Source: Allopusillimonas lactea
Lineage (GTDB): Bacteria > Pseudomonadota > Gammaproteobacteria > Burkholderiales > Burkholderiaceae_B
DNA: 64,000 nt
Reading direction: 5' to 3'
Assembly: GCF_021653995.1 (NCBI RefSeq)
Contig: NZ_JAJJOZ010000007.1
Location: 210,253 to 274,252, forward strand
This document shows, piece by piece, positions 32,069 to 40,967 of the stretch (position 1 is its first letter; the number at the start of each line of letters is the position of its first letter). Under the pieces are notes generated by a model. The model did not search any database and was not told where the DNA came from. It saw only the letters and a program-made list of their open reading frames with translations. The translations under genes were made by a program, and so were the position numbers.

Positions 32069-33054
32069 GCCACGGCCTCCCGCAGGCTGGCCACGATTTC
32101 GTAGGAACGCAGCCGCGCGGCATGGTCGAACATATTGCAGGTAATCATCAGCTCATCGGCGCGTGTGCGGTCGATGAAGGCCTGGGTTTGGGCGGCGATC
32201 GTGTCGCGGGTGCCAATGGCTGCACAGGACAGCACGTGGTCAATGAGCTCGCGGGCAGGCGGGGGCAGTTGCGCCAAGTAGCCCTCGCGCGGCGGTGGTA
32301 GTTTGCCGGGATGGCCGCTTCGCAGGTTCACGAATGACTGCTGCCAGGAGCTGGCCAGATAATGCGCCTGCGTGTCGGTGTCGGCCGCGAACACGTTGAA
32401 GCCGAGCATGACGTAGGGCTTGGCCAGATGTGCCGAGGGGCGGAAGGTGGCGCGGTAAAGTTCGATGGCCTGCATCATCTGGGCTGGCGCGAAATGCGAC
32501 GCGAAGGCGTAGGGCAGGCCCAGGGCCGCGGCCAGTTGGGCGCCGAACAGACTGGAGCCGAGAATCCAGATGGGCACTTTCAGGCCGCGCCCTGGAACTG
32601 CCATGACGGTTTGCCGCGGCTCGTCGGACATGAAGTCCATCAGTTCGACAACGTCTTGCGGGAAATCGTCGGCGTCGGAGGACAGATTGCGCCGCAGTGC
32701 TCGAGCCGTTGCCTGGTCCGAGCCCGGGGCGCGGCCCAGGCCGAGGTCGATACGGCCCGGAAACAGCGATTCGAGGGTGCCGAACTGCTCGGCAATCACC
32801 AGCGGCGAGTGATTGGGCAGCATGATGCCGCCCGCGCCCACCCGCAGATTGCGGGTAACCGCCGCCACCTGGGCGATCAGTATCGATGTTGCCGCGCTGG
32901 CAATGCCGGGCATGCCGTGGTGCTCGGCCATCCAATAGCGCCGAAAGCCCCAGCCGTCGGCATGGCGGGCGAGATCCAGCGTATTGCGGAATGAATCGGC
33001 GGCGGTGCCGCCTTCGATGATGGGTGCGAGGTCAAGGATGGAAAAAGGCGTCAT
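32065..33054 (-). CDS. LLM-class flavin-dependent oxidoreductase (luciferase-like)
   Basis: 329 residues from ATG 33054, where family similarity begins (TPFSILDLAPIIEGG); the ATG at 33090 adds 12 residues and neither has a strong ribosome site. Motifs of the bacterial luciferase-like group: RYWMAEHHGMPGIASA, GAGGIMLPNHSPLVIAEQFGTLE, PGRIDLGLGRAPGSD and ILGSSLFGAQLAAALGLPYAFASHF. The group uses reduced FMN from a partner and oxidises small molecules; this subfamily (YhbW/MsnO8-like) has no settled function. It is translationally coupled to yggS. Confidence 0.87.
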   Translation of the reverse strand: MTPFSILDLAPIIEGGTAADSFRNTLDLARHADGWGFRRYWMAEHHGMPGIASAATSILIAQVAAVTRNLRVGAGGIMLPNHSPLVIAEQFGTLESLFPGRIDLGLGRAPGSDQATARALRRNLSSDADDFPQDVVELMDFMSDEPRQTVMAVPGRGLKVPIWILGSSLFGAQLAAALGLPYAFASHFAPAQMMQAIELYRATFRPSAHLAKPYVMLGFNVFAADTDTQAHYLASSWQQSFVNLRSGHPGKLPPPREGYLAQLPPPARELIDHVLSCAAIGTRDTIAAQTQAFIDRTRADELMITCNMFDHAARLRSYEIVASLREAVA

Positions 33055-33098
33055 GCGGAAAGGGGAGCGAACGGTGGGCGCGGCATGCACCCGTGGTA

Positions 33099-33863
33099 TC
33101 AGGGCCTGGGGACGCCCGCCCGGCTGCCCACGCGGGCCCCGACGACCATCTCCGTAATCCAGTTTATCAACACCGAAGTATAGGCTTCCTGCGCGGTTTT
33201 TTCGCTCAAGGCATGGTCGGCGCCATCAATGACCCGGTGCGTCATGGAGTGGGAGGCCCCGAAAGCCGACCGGTAACTCATGATGGTTGCGTGCGGCACC
33301 AAATGGTCGTGTTCCGACTCGACCAGCAGGACGTCCCCCGCAAACGCCGCGCACGCCGCCAGGGCGCGGTTTTCATCCGGCAGCACCGGTGCCCCGCGAT
33401 ATACCGCGAGGTCTTCCCTGTTGAGCTGGCGCTTGGGCAAGGTCCATTGATCGTCCCGGTACAGCGAGGGTACCCGCAGCGACAGCCACTTGACCGGCCG
33501 CAGCGTGGTGAGAATGGTGGAAAGATAGGCGCCGTAGCTGGTGCCCACCACGGCCACGGCGTTGGAGTCGATGGCGGGATGCTGCACCAGCTTGTCGTAG
33601 GCGCAGACGATGTCGTGCAAATTTTCGGCGCGGGTAACGGTTTTCTGGCGTTCGGAGCCCTTTTCGTGCCCGCGCAGGTCGAAGGTAAGGCAAACACAAC
33701 CCAGGCCGGCAATGCCCCGGGCGCGCTCCAGATCGCGATCCTGGCTGCCGCCCCATCCGTGCACAAAAAGCACGCCGGGCACTTTGGAACTGGGCGTCAG
33801 GAATGTGCCGGCCAAGTGTTCTTCATCGACGACGAGTTCTATTTTTGTACTGTTTGTCCCCAT
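33099..33863 (-). CDS. Alpha/beta hydrolase, dienelactone hydrolase/serine aminopeptidase-like
   Basis: 254 residues. The oxyanion region is GVLFVHGWGGSQDRD near 28-42. The nucleophile elbow is VVGTSYGAYLST, with Ser near residue 108, an acid in LLVESEHDHLVPH, and a His in VIDGADHALSEK. A cap-less compact fold of this length matches the S9-like/DLH group of esterases or acylhydrolases. No signal peptide is present. It follows the DUF3182 gene on the same strand after 35 bases and precedes the flavin monooxygenase gene, so a loose operon is possible. Substrate unknown. Confidence 0.8.
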   Translation of the reverse strand: MGTNSTKIELVVDEEHLAGTFLTPSSKVPGVLFVHGWGGSQDRDLERARGIAGLGCVCLTFDLRGHEKGSERQKTVTRAENLHDIVCAYDKLVQHPAIDSNAVAVVGTSYGAYLSTILTTLRPVKWLSLRVPSLYRDDQWTLPKRQLNREDLAVYRGAPVLPDENRALAACAAFAGDVLLVESEHDHLVPHATIMSYRSAFGASHSMTHRVIDGADHALSEKTAQEAYTSVLINWITEMVVGARVGSRAGVPRP

Positions 33864-33898
33864 AATCTGAACCGTTGGAAATAAAACCTTTATTCATA

Positions 33899-35116
33899 TT
33901 ATGACGCCATCCCGTACTGTGCGGGTGGCCAGTGGTCTTCGCCCTCGCACCCCGCGCCTGAGCGGGGCAACGTGTGGCGCGGCGCGTCGTGGATGGCGGG
34001 CTGGACCAGGAGGTATTTGCAGAGTGGGCCGATATGCGGATCGTCGCCCTGGTACAGCAGTTGGGCGCCGGCGGGCAGTGACGGGTTTGCACCAAAACGT
34101 TCCACAGTGGCGGCGTTCACCGCTCGCACAGCAGGGTTGTCGCGCAGGGCCTGCAGGGCGGCAATCTCCGCCGCACTGGCGCCGCCGATGCGCCATGACT
34201 GCTCCAGTACGCCACAGCGCCATTCACCACGCGCATCGCGGCCCAACGCGATGTCATAATTTCGGCGCGACGCCAGCAGGCCAGGGTAGCAGGCATTGGC
34301 CGCCTCGTCATAGCGCCGAGCCTGTGTAATGGCAAGGCGGCTGTTGTCATCCAGGTCCAGCGATAGCAGCGCGTCAAACCCGCCGCGCGTCACAAGCAGG
34401 CTGGAGCCGCCGTAGACCAGTTCACCAGTATTGTCGGGTGTCAGTGATTGGGTGCCGACATAGCTGGCTTCGTGCGGGCCCACACGCACTCTGCCCACGC
34501 TGAGGGTCTGCACTGATTCCAAGTGCTCCTCAAGCACAATGCCGTAGTCGGACAGGCGCTCAGTGTCAGCCAGTTGCAGGGCTTTGCCCAGGGCGGCGGC
34601 GTCGTGCACCAAAACCTGGCCGCGCCCGGCAGTGGCAAGCACGGGTTTGACGCGCACGGGGCCTCGGCGCAGCAGCAGTGTGCCTGCGCGCATTGCGTCG
34701 TCCAGAGAAAATGCGGTGTAGCCTGCCAGCACAGCATCGCGGGTGCGGGCGCTGAATGCGGTGGACCATCCTTCCGGAACCACTGCGGCTTCATCCAGTA
34801 CTGGATGGGTAATGGCCTTGGTAGGCACAAAGGGGTAGGGGGCTGCGCCGCCGAACAGATCTGTTTCGGTCAGCAGGCGCAAGCGCCGTGTGTGCGTGAC
34901 GCCGATTATCGTGTCGGTGGGGATAAGATAAACACGGCCGGTGTAGTCGGTATCTGGCTGGCGGTGGCCGCCATAGCGCATACCCAGCAGGTCTGCGATA
35001 CGCCGGCCCAGGGCTTCGTGTACGGTGCGCTCATGGTCCGGCTCGCGCGCGCGCACAGAAAAAATAAGGACGGTTCCCTCTCCATCGTTATTGTTGTGCT
35101 CCATGATTGGGCTCAT
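33899..35116 (-). CDS. DUF3182-family protein
   Basis: 405 residues from ATG 35116, which has GGAGG four bases upstream; the frame stays open further upstream but without similarity. The protein resembles DUF3182 members: REPDHERTVHEALGRRIADL, TDTIIGVTHTRRL, a DLFGGAAPYPFVPTKAI segment and a region with ATP-grasp-like spacing (GPVRVKPVLATAGRGQVLV, then YGIVLEEHLES). An ATP-grasp ligase fold is therefore possible but unproven. No signal peptide. In this family group it often travels with small envelope-stress genes, and here two such genes lie divergently. Function unknown. Confidence 0.75.
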   Translation of the reverse strand: MSPIMEHNNNDGEGTVLIFSVRAREPDHERTVHEALGRRIADLLGMRYGGHRQPDTDYTGRVYLIPTDTIIGVTHTRRLRLLTETDLFGGAAPYPFVPTKAITHPVLDEAAVVPEGWSTAFSARTRDAVLAGYTAFSLDDAMRAGTLLLRRGPVRVKPVLATAGRGQVLVHDAAALGKALQLADTERLSDYGIVLEEHLESVQTLSVGRVRVGPHEASYVGTQSLTPDNTGELVYGGSSLLVTRGGFDALLSLDLDDNSRLAITQARRYDEAANACYPGLLASRRNYDIALGRDARGEWRCGVLEQSWRIGGASAAEIAALQALRDNPAVRAVNAATVERFGANPSLPAGAQLLYQGDDPHIGPLCKYLLVQPAIHDAPRHTLPRSGAGCEGEDHWPPAQYGMAS

Positions 35117-35437
35117 ATGGCCTCCATCGTCCGGGTGTAAGGGCGAAACCGGCAGGCCGGCGCGCTGTCTGTCGCTCGCCGCGTCGGCCCCAGTATGAGA
35201 AGCAGTTGGGCAATTTGTATGCCGCGCATGCGACGCAATACAGCAAGCCAGGATACAGCCCAATGCGGCTAGCGGCGATATGCCGCGGCCAACGATGCGC
35301 AACGGTTGTTCGTGCCTGCAACCCGGGCTGGGCCGAAAAGGCCCTGGGTGACATTCGCCATAGGCACGCGGATTGCTGCGGCATTTGTAACCTGGCAAAT
35401 CCCGCCGGGGCCATTTCAATAAGCAGGGGGTATGCAC
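35117..35437. other. 321-base gap without a supported gene
   Basis: Short open frames on both strands here lack ribosome sites and family resemblance. The stretch must hold the divergent promoters of the DUF3182 gene and the small lipoprotein gene. No clear promoter boxes were fixed by eye. Confidence 0.5.
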
Positions 35438-35653
35438 ATGAAACCGACCAAACGATGCGCGACTGTTGCTGTCATGATTGTTCTGGCGAGTAGCCTGGTG
35501 GCATGTAGCGGCATGTCGCGGCAAGACCGGAGCACTGTCATTGGCGCAGGCGCAGGCGCACTGGGCGGTGCTGTACTGACGGGTGGAAGCACCCTTGGCA
35601 CCGTTGGCGGCGCGGCCGTTGGCGGCATTATTGGCCACGAGGTAGGCAAGTAA
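35438..35653 (+). CDS. Small glycine-zipper lipoprotein (OsmB-like)
   Basis: 71 residues from ATG 35438, seven bases after AGGGGG; ATG 35432 abuts that site. A type II signal peptide ends in the lipobox LVAC (Cys near residue 22). The mature part has a glycine-zipper membrane segment (VIGAGAGALGGAVLTGG, then VGGAAVGGIIGHEVGK) as in OsmB/SlyB-like proteins. It should be anchored in the outer or inner membrane and is often induced by osmotic or envelope stress in relatives. Confidence 0.8.
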   Translation: MKPTKRCATVAVMIVLASSLVACSGMSRQDRSTVIGAGAGALGGAVLTGGSTLGTVGGAAVGGIIGHEVGK

Positions 35654-35674
35654 ACCGTACGGTAGCCAGAACTT

Positions 35675-35718
35675 GTGCGCATTACGCACGTAAATCCCGT
35701 ACGACGTGTAAATCGTAC
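35675..35718. repeat. Two adjacent short inverted repeats
   Basis: GTGCG-CATTA-CGCAC (35675-35689) and GTACGA-N8-TCGTAC (35699-35718) lie between two small envelope genes. GTAAATC also repeats within the stretch (CACGTAAATCCC and GTGTAAATCG). They may be operators for the following gene or a weak terminator; there is no T-run. Confidence 0.35.
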
Positions 35719-35789
35719 ATTTAGCCAATATGCAGGCCGATTCGACCTTTTTTAGGGTATCGGCCATGCGGGGAAGAGGAGCTTCGTCG

Positions 35790-35936
35790 ATGCTTTATAC
35801 AATCGCTGTCATTCTGATCGTGCTGTGGCTGCTGGGGCTGGTCACGTCTTATACGATCGGTGGATTCATCCATGTCCTGCTGGTTATCGCGATCATCGTG
35901 GTGCTGGTTCGTCTTATCAGCGGCCGTTCACTTTAG
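35790..35936 (+). CDS. Small membrane protein, lmo0937 family
   Basis: 48 residues from ATG 35790 with AGAGGAG upstream. Two short hydrophobic helices (LYTIAVILIVLWLLGLVTS and HVLLVIAIIVVLVRL) flank a YTIGG turn and end in ISGRSL, the pattern of lmo0937-type proteins. Location is the inner membrane. Function unknown; relatives are common stress-associated genes, consistent with the neighbouring glycine-zipper lipoprotein. Confidence 0.75.
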   Translation: MLYTIAVILIVLWLLGLVTSYTIGGFIHVLLVIAIIVVLVRLISGRSL

Positions 35937-36231
35937 GCTGCGCTCTCCGCTCGGGCTCGATAATGGGCTGCCCTTGGCTGCAATGGCGGGAGCGGCCTGA
36001 GCCCGACTGGGCGAAAACTGCTCTGTGCTGCTAATGCGCTGAAAAATAAAACATAATTTGAGTAGTGCCCAATTTATCCGACCATTTGTCCACAATACCG
36101 GTGGATAAGTGGCCGTTTGGCTGTCTACAATCACCTCAGGCGCGGCAGCTATCCTGGCCGGCGGATACACCGATAGTTCGTCATCCCCGGCCCGCGCCGC
36201 ATCGCAGACATTCACAGATTGAAGGATTTCC

Positions 36232-37065
36232 ATGCCGGATCAACTTTCCGACCTGCCCACCTATTTGCCCGTCTTCCAGACACTTGCGCTGAACCTGCTC
36301 ATCATGGTCATTATCCTGGCGGCGGGATGGTGGCTTTCGTCCCTGGCCGGCCGCACGCTGCGCAAGTTGGCGCATCGGTCGGCGCGTGTGGATCCCACTA
36401 TCGTGCCCATGATTTATTCGGTCACGGTGTGGTCGATCCGTGTATTCGTGGTGGTGGCGGCGCTGGCGCGGTTGGGTGTGCAGACAGCCAGTATCATCGC
36501 CGTACTGGGTGCCGCCGGCCTGGCCATCGGCCTGGCCCTGCAAGGCACACTGCAGAACATCGCCGCCGGCATCATGCTGCTGGTGCTGCGCCCGCTGCGC
36601 GTAGGCGAATATGTTTCCGTGGTGGGCAAGGGGGATGGCACGGTTGCCGAAGTAGGCCTGTTCCTCACGCACTTGATTCAGTTCGACGGTATACATCTCA
36701 CGCTGCCCAACAGCCTCGTATGGGGCAATCCCATCATCAATTACAGCCGCAATGAAACACGGCGCCTCGATGTAGAGGTAGCAGTGCGTTACGACGAAGA
36801 CCTCGAGGCTGCGCTGCGTGTGCTGGGTGAATTGGTGCGCGCGCATGCAGACGTGCTGCCCGACCCGGCGCCGCAGGTCATGGTGACGCAATACAACGAA
36901 AGCACGGCCACCGTGAACATGCGTGTGTGGGTACCCAACGATAAATATTGGGCGGTACGCTTCGACCTTTACCGCACGGCATTACAGCACCTAGTCCAAG
37001 CGGGGCTCAAGCTGCCCGTACCCATCCGTGAAGTGCGTGCTGTGGGCGCGGACAACAAGCTATAG
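36232..37065 (+). CDS. Small-conductance mechanosensitive channel, MscS family
   Basis: 277 residues with AAGGA eight bases upstream. Three membrane helices lead to the pore-lining TM3, seen as GAAGLAIGLALQGTLQNIAAG (about residues 98-118) with the Ala/Gly packing of MscS. The beta domain starts with PLRVGEYVSVVGKGDGTV. The C-terminal vestibule follows (RLDVEVAVRYDEDLEAALR). It opens under membrane tension to release solutes during osmotic downshock. The 3' end overlaps the convergent IclR gene by six bases. Confidence 0.92.
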   Translation: MPDQLSDLPTYLPVFQTLALNLLIMVIILAAGWWLSSLAGRTLRKLAHRSARVDPTIVPMIYSVTVWSIRVFVVVAALARLGVQTASIIAVLGAAGLAIGLALQGTLQNIAAGIMLLVLRPLRVGEYVSVVGKGDGTVAEVGLFLTHLIQFDGIHLTLPNSLVWGNPIINYSRNETRRLDVEVAVRYDEDLEAALRVLGELVRAHADVLPDPAPQVMVTQYNESTATVNMRVWVPNDKYWAVRFDLYRTALQHLVQAGLKLPVPIREVRAVGADNKL

Positions 37066-37830
37066 CTTGCCCGCGATGGCCTTAAGCTCTTCCTGGATCA
37101 TTGCGGCGATCTCGCGCTGTCGGGTGGCCGGCATACGTTCCGTGATCGCGGTGACACTGATTGCCAGCAGCGGTTCGTTATGCGCGTCACACAGGGCGCA
37201 TCCCACCCCCAGCGCTCCCCGCACCGCGTAGTTGCCCACCACCGAATAGCCGCGTGTCCGGGTATTGAGTACGAGTTGGCGCATCTCACGGGTGGACATG
37301 CCGCCGTATTGCTCCAGTTTGTCGCTGTTGTAATCAATAATCGATTCAACGGTGTCATCGTTCAGCTTCGCCAGCAAGGCCATGCCGCCCGAGCCGACGC
37401 CCAGCGGCTGGCGTTTGCCCGCGTAGGTGGCCAATATTTGTACAGGATACGCGCCGATCTCGCGCCACAGGCTCAGCGATTCGTACCCGTCCCGGACCAC
37501 AAGGAATACGGCGTCCCCGGTTGCCTCGGCAAGTTTGCGCAACGACGGGTAGGCGAGCGCGATGCGCGCATCTTGCTCGAACGCTGGCGCGGCTGGGGGC
37601 GACATGGTGGCGGCGTAGCGTTTTGTGCCGGCCAGCGCGCGCACGAACCCCGCCTCCATCAGTGCCGCCAGCAAACGGTAGATGGTTGGGCGCTGCAGGC
37701 CCGTTTCACGAGACAGGGCGGTAATATTCAATCCCGTTTCAGGGTGCTCTTGGAGAGCACGCAGAACGGTTAGCCCACGCCGGAGTGTGCGGGGCCCAGT
37801 GTCCGAGGGGTTTGATGCCGAAGTGTCCAC
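37060..37830 (-). CDS. IclR-family transcriptional regulator (Bug copy 5 module)
   Basis: 256 residues starting at GTG 37830. The winged HTH spans about 13-75 (LRRGLTVLRALQEHPETGL, TGLQRPTIYRLLAALMEAGF). The effector domain follows (AVFLVVRDGYESLSLWREIG, GVGSGGMALLAKLNDD, GYSVVGNYAVRGALGVGCAL). It is divergent from a Bug gene 130 bases away, which it probably regulates. Confidence 0.87.
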   Translation of the reverse strand: MDTSASNPSDTGPRTLRRGLTVLRALQEHPETGLNITALSRETGLQRPTIYRLLAALMEAGFVRALAGTKRYAATMSPPAAPAFEQDARIALAYPSLRKLAEATGDAVFLVVRDGYESLSLWREIGAYPVQILATYAGKRQPLGVGSGGMALLAKLNDDTVESIIDYNSDKLEQYGGMSTREMRQLVLNTRTRGYSVVGNYAVRGALGVGCALCDAHNEPLLAISVTAITERMPATRQREIAAMIQEELKAIAGKL

Positions 37831-37866
37831 AATGCGTACGCAAAGATTGAAAAGTTACAAAAAACA

Positions 37867-37911
37867 TCAGAGAATTCTGAGGTTTATTATACGACCGTCC
37901 GTTTCGTGGAC
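37867..37911. promoter_or_regulatory. Candidate operators in the IclR/Bug divergent region
   Basis: TCAGA-GAAT-TCTGA (37867-37880) is an inverted repeat with an AGAATTCT core. GTCC-GTTTCGT-GGAC (37897-37911) is a second dyad. TGTCCAC at the IclR start recurs inverted as GTGGACA at 37906-37912. These are candidate binding sites of the local IclR; no third copy was seen to confirm them. Confidence 0.4.
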
Positions 37912-37960
37912 ATTGTAAGTGCGGGCCCGCTGTATGGGCCCTTCACCGAGGAGCCTATTC

Positions 37961-38953
37961 ATGTTGTTCAGCACCACCTTTGCCGCAGGCCTCAAGAAGC
38001 TCGCAGTTGGCGCAGTCGCCACCGCAGCTGCCGTGGCTGCGCCCTCCGCCTTCGCCGCTTATCCCGAGCAGCCCATCCGCTTGGTTGTCGGTTTCTCCGC
38101 TGGCGGCACCACCGATGTATCGGCCCGCATCATCGGCAAAGAGCTTGGCGATGCGCTGGGCCAGCCCGTGGTGGTCGAAAACCGCCCCGGCGCCGGCAGT
38201 AATATTGCGGCAGAGCAGGTGGCCCGTGCCAAGCCCGATGGCTATACCCTTTACATGGTTGCGGTAACCAGCACGATCAACCAGACGCTCTACAAAAACC
38301 TTCGCTTCGATATCCAGAAGGATTTCGACCCGGTTGCGTTGGCTGTGAAAGTGCCCAATGTGCTGGTGGTCAACCCCAAGGTACCCGCCAAATCGGTCAA
38401 GGAACTGGTCGATTACGCCAAGGCCAATCCAGGCAAGATGAACTTTGCATCTTCGGGTAGCGGCACGTCCATCCACATGGCGGGTGAACTGTTCAAGCAA
38501 CTGGCCGGGGTCGATGTGGTGCATATCCCCTACAAGGGCAGTTCGCCCGCCGTTACCGATCTGCTCGGTGGCCAGGTGGACTTTATGTTCGACAACATGC
38601 CCTCGGCATGGCCGCACGTCGAAGCGGGCAAGCTGCGCGCGCTGGCTGTGACCACCGCCGAGCGTTCGGAAACGGCGCCCAATCTGCCCACGATGAAAGA
38701 GTCGGGCTTCCCAACGTTTGATGTGTCGTCGTGGTTCGGTGTGCTCGCGCCTGCCGGCACGCCCAAGGACATCGTCGAGAAGCTCAACGTTGCGATCCGC
38801 GAAGCGCTGAAGAAACCCGAGGTCAAGAAGCAGCTCGCCCAGTTGGGTGCGGTGCCCGCCGACACGACGCCCGAGCAGTTCGGTGCCTTCATCAAGTCCG
38901 AGGTGGAAACCTGGGGTAAGGTGGTGAAGACTTCGGGCGCGACGGTGGACTAA
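37961..38953 (+). CDS. Bug-family periplasmic substrate-binding protein, copy 5
   Basis: 330 residues from ATG 37961 with GAGGAG upstream; earlier in-frame starts lack one. The signal peptide ends near AFAAYP. Bug motifs: IRLVVGFSAGGTTDVSAR, ENRPGAGSNIAAEQVAR, PDGYTLYMVAVTS, VVHIPYKGSSPAVTDLLGG and FDVSSWFGVLAPAGTP. It forms a two-gene module with the divergent IclR regulator and has no enzyme or membrane transporter neighbour. Ligand unknown. A strong terminator follows. Confidence 0.88.
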   Translation: MLFSTTFAAGLKKLAVGAVATAAAVAAPSAFAAYPEQPIRLVVGFSAGGTTDVSARIIGKELGDALGQPVVVENRPGAGSNIAAEQVARAKPDGYTLYMVAVTSTINQTLYKNLRFDIQKDFDPVALAVKVPNVLVVNPKVPAKSVKELVDYAKANPGKMNFASSGSGTSIHMAGELFKQLAGVDVVHIPYKGSSPAVTDLLGGQVDFMFDNMPSAWPHVEAGKLRALAVTTAERSETAPNLPTMKESGFPTFDVSSWFGVLAPAGTPKDIVEKLNVAIREALKKPEVKKQLAQLGAVPADTTPEQFGAFIKSEVETWGKVVKTSGATVD

Positions 38954-39003
38954 TCACGCCCATGACGGCGCCCCGCAAGGCGCCAGCGCCCTGCGCAATT
39001 GAC

Positions 39004-39048
39004 AAACCCCAGGGGGCGGCGGTGTCCGGCCCCTGGGGTTTGGTGTTT
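39004..39048. terminator. Terminator between Bug copy 5 and trmJ-like gene
   Basis: AAACCCCAGGGG (39004-39015) pairs perfectly with CCCCTGGGGTTT (39030-39041), followed by GGTGTTTT. The gap lies between convergent genes, so the hairpin could stop transcription from both sides. Confidence 0.75.
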
Positions 39049-39066
39049 TCGCGCAACGGTTTGATT

Positions 39067-39885
39067 CTACTTGTCGCGTACTTTCTGCGCGGTTTTGATC
39101 ATGGCTGAGCACAGCCCGCGCATCATATCCACCTCATCTTGTGTCAGCGCGTTGCGGCTGAACATATGCCGCATGCGAGGCATGAGCTTCTTGGGATGCA
39201 GGGGATCGAGAAAGCCCACTTCGGTGATGGCTTGTTCCCAGTGCGTGAGCAAGGCCTGCACTTTTTCGTTGGGCGCCAGTTGGCTGCCCGCATCAGGCCG
39301 TCCCTCCGTCGTGGGCATGAGCGGCAGGCCGGCCGTGATGGCCAGGGCGTAGCGCAGCTCCCATGCGGCAAGCTGCAAGGCCTGGGACACGTTCAGGGAG
39401 CTATAGGCCGGATTGGCCGGGATATGGCAAATGCGCTGGCACATGGCGATGTCTTCGTTGGTAAGCCCCGAACGTTCGGTGCCCAGCACAACCGCGACAC
39501 GGTTCAGCGGCAGCGCCAGATGTTCGCGGCTGGCTTCGGCGGCTACACGGATGTCGCAGGCTGGCGGCCCGATGACACGCGCGCGGGCTGTCATGGCAAA
39601 CGCCAGCGTCACCCCCTCCAGCGCGTGTCGCAGATCCGGAAAGATCTGTACCGCGGCCAGAACGTCTGTGGCGCCGCTAGCCAGTGATTGCGCCTCGGGC
39701 TGGCTGAGTACATCGGCAAACCGTGGCGCCACCAGGCAAAGATCGTGGAACCCCATGGTTTTGATGGCTCGCGCAGCCGCACCCACGTTGCCGGGGTGGC
39801 TGGGCTGAACCATGATGAAGCGTACGCGATTGAACAGCGCTGCCGGGCTGGCGGCGCCTGAATCAGAGGGATGTGCCGGAGTCAT
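39067..39885 (-). CDS. trmJ: tRNA (cytidine/uridine-2'-O-)-methyltransferase, TrmJ type
   Basis: 272 residues of the SpoU/SPOUT superfamily. The conserved segments are PSHPGNVGAAARAIKTMGF near residue 28, VAVVLGTERSGLTNED (motif 2) and YSSLNVSQALQLAAWEL (motif 3, part of the SAM-binding knot). The C-terminal extension (about 190-272) matches TrmJ rather than TrmL. TrmJ methylates the ribose at position 32 of the anticodon loop of several tRNAs. It is divergent from suhB, an arrangement common in betaproteobacteria. Confidence 0.88.
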   Translation of the reverse strand: MTPAHPSDSGAASPAALFNRVRFIMVQPSHPGNVGAAARAIKTMGFHDLCLVAPRFADVLSQPEAQSLASGATDVLAAVQIFPDLRHALEGVTLAFAMTARARVIGPPACDIRVAAEASREHLALPLNRVAVVLGTERSGLTNEDIAMCQRICHIPANPAYSSLNVSQALQLAAWELRYALAITAGLPLMPTTEGRPDAGSQLAPNEKVQALLTHWEQAITEVGFLDPLHPKKLMPRMRHMFSRNALTQDEVDMMRGLCSAMIKTAQKVRDK

Positions 39886-39979
39886 TTAAAATAGCTGGTT
39901 TGAAGTGCCGCGTGCGCGGTAATGGTTTGCGCGGCACTATGATTTCTGCAGTTTCTGCACGTTAACAATACGGAATTCT

Positions 39980-40771
39980 ATGCACCCGATGCTCAATACC
40001 GCCATCAAGGCGGCACGCCGCGCCGGCGCCATCATCAATCGCGCCAGCCTGGACCTCGAACGCCTGCAGGTGGCGCGCAAAGGGCCCAAAGATTATGTCA
40101 CGGAAGTCGATCACGCCGCAGAGGCGGCCATTATCGACGTGCTGCGCACTGCCTATCCCGATCACGGCTTCCTGGGCGAAGAGTCCGGCACCCACCCGGC
40201 GGCAGGCCAGAAAGACGGCGTCACGCCAGAAAACCAGTGGATTATTGATCCCCTGGACGGCACGACCAACTTCATTCACGGCATGCCTATCTACGCCATT
40301 TCAATTGCGCTGGCCCAGCGCGGGCAGATTACACAGGCCGTGGTCTACGATCCATCTCGCAACGAACTGTTCACTGCCAGCCGGGGTGGTGGCGCATTTC
40401 TGAACGACCGCCGCGTCCGGGTGTCGGGCCAATTGCGTTACCACGATGCGCTGTTGGGCGCCCACTTGCCGCGCTCGGCTTCCGGCAGCCAGGGCAGCCG
40501 CTTCGAAAAAATGCTGGCAGAATGCGCCGCCGCCCGGCGCCTGGGTTCCACTGTGCTCGATATGGCCTATGTGGCAGCGGGGCGCCTTGATGGTTTCTGC
40601 GGTTTCAATCTCAAGCCCTGGGACATGGCTGCAGGCGGCCTGCTGGTGCTCGAGGCCGGTGGCCTGACCGCCGATTTCTCGGGCGAACAAGGGTGGATGC
40701 AGAGCGGAAGCATTGTGGCGTCCACACCCAAGATATTCCCGCAGATGTTGGCCTATCTGCAGCAGCCCTGA
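39980..40771 (+). CDS. suhB: Inositol-1-monophosphatase family protein SuhB
   Basis: 263 residues. Metal ligands of the inositol monophosphatase fold are present: Glu67/Glu68 (LGEESG), Asp90 and Asp93 (DPLDGTTNF) and a C-terminal Asp in WDMAAGGLLVLEAGG. The protein hydrolyses inositol phosphates in vitro. In enterobacteria SuhB also joins the rRNA antitermination complex. It is divergent from the trmJ-like gene with 94 bases between starts. Confidence 0.92.
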   Translation: MHPMLNTAIKAARRAGAIINRASLDLERLQVARKGPKDYVTEVDHAAEAAIIDVLRTAYPDHGFLGEESGTHPAAGQKDGVTPENQWIIDPLDGTTNFIHGMPIYAISIALAQRGQITQAVVYDPSRNELFTASRGGGAFLNDRRVRVSGQLRYHDALLGAHLPRSASGSQGSRFEKMLAECAAARRLGSTVLDMAYVAAGRLDGFCGFNLKPWDMAAGGLLVLEAGGLTADFSGEQGWMQSGSIVASTPKIFPQMLAYLQQP

Positions 40772-40967
40772 TGCAGACGTGCGGCGATACGGGCTTGGGC
40801 GGTGCTTGTTTCGCGCCCTGTGTCCGAATGCGCTGCCTTGATGCGCCACCGCCATACGGCGGGCAGGTAAGTTGCGGCACTGACCCTGTCGGCGCCTATG
40901 CCGGTCCGGCGGCGTCAAGGCGTCATGGATGGCCGCCTGCCGCGGCTTTTCAGATGAGGATTGCCTG

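Noticed and set aside
35117..35767. Extension of the DUF3182 frame to 622 residues
   Set aside because: The extra N-terminus shows no similarity and overlaps a lipoprotein gene on the other strand; ATG 35116 has GGAGG.
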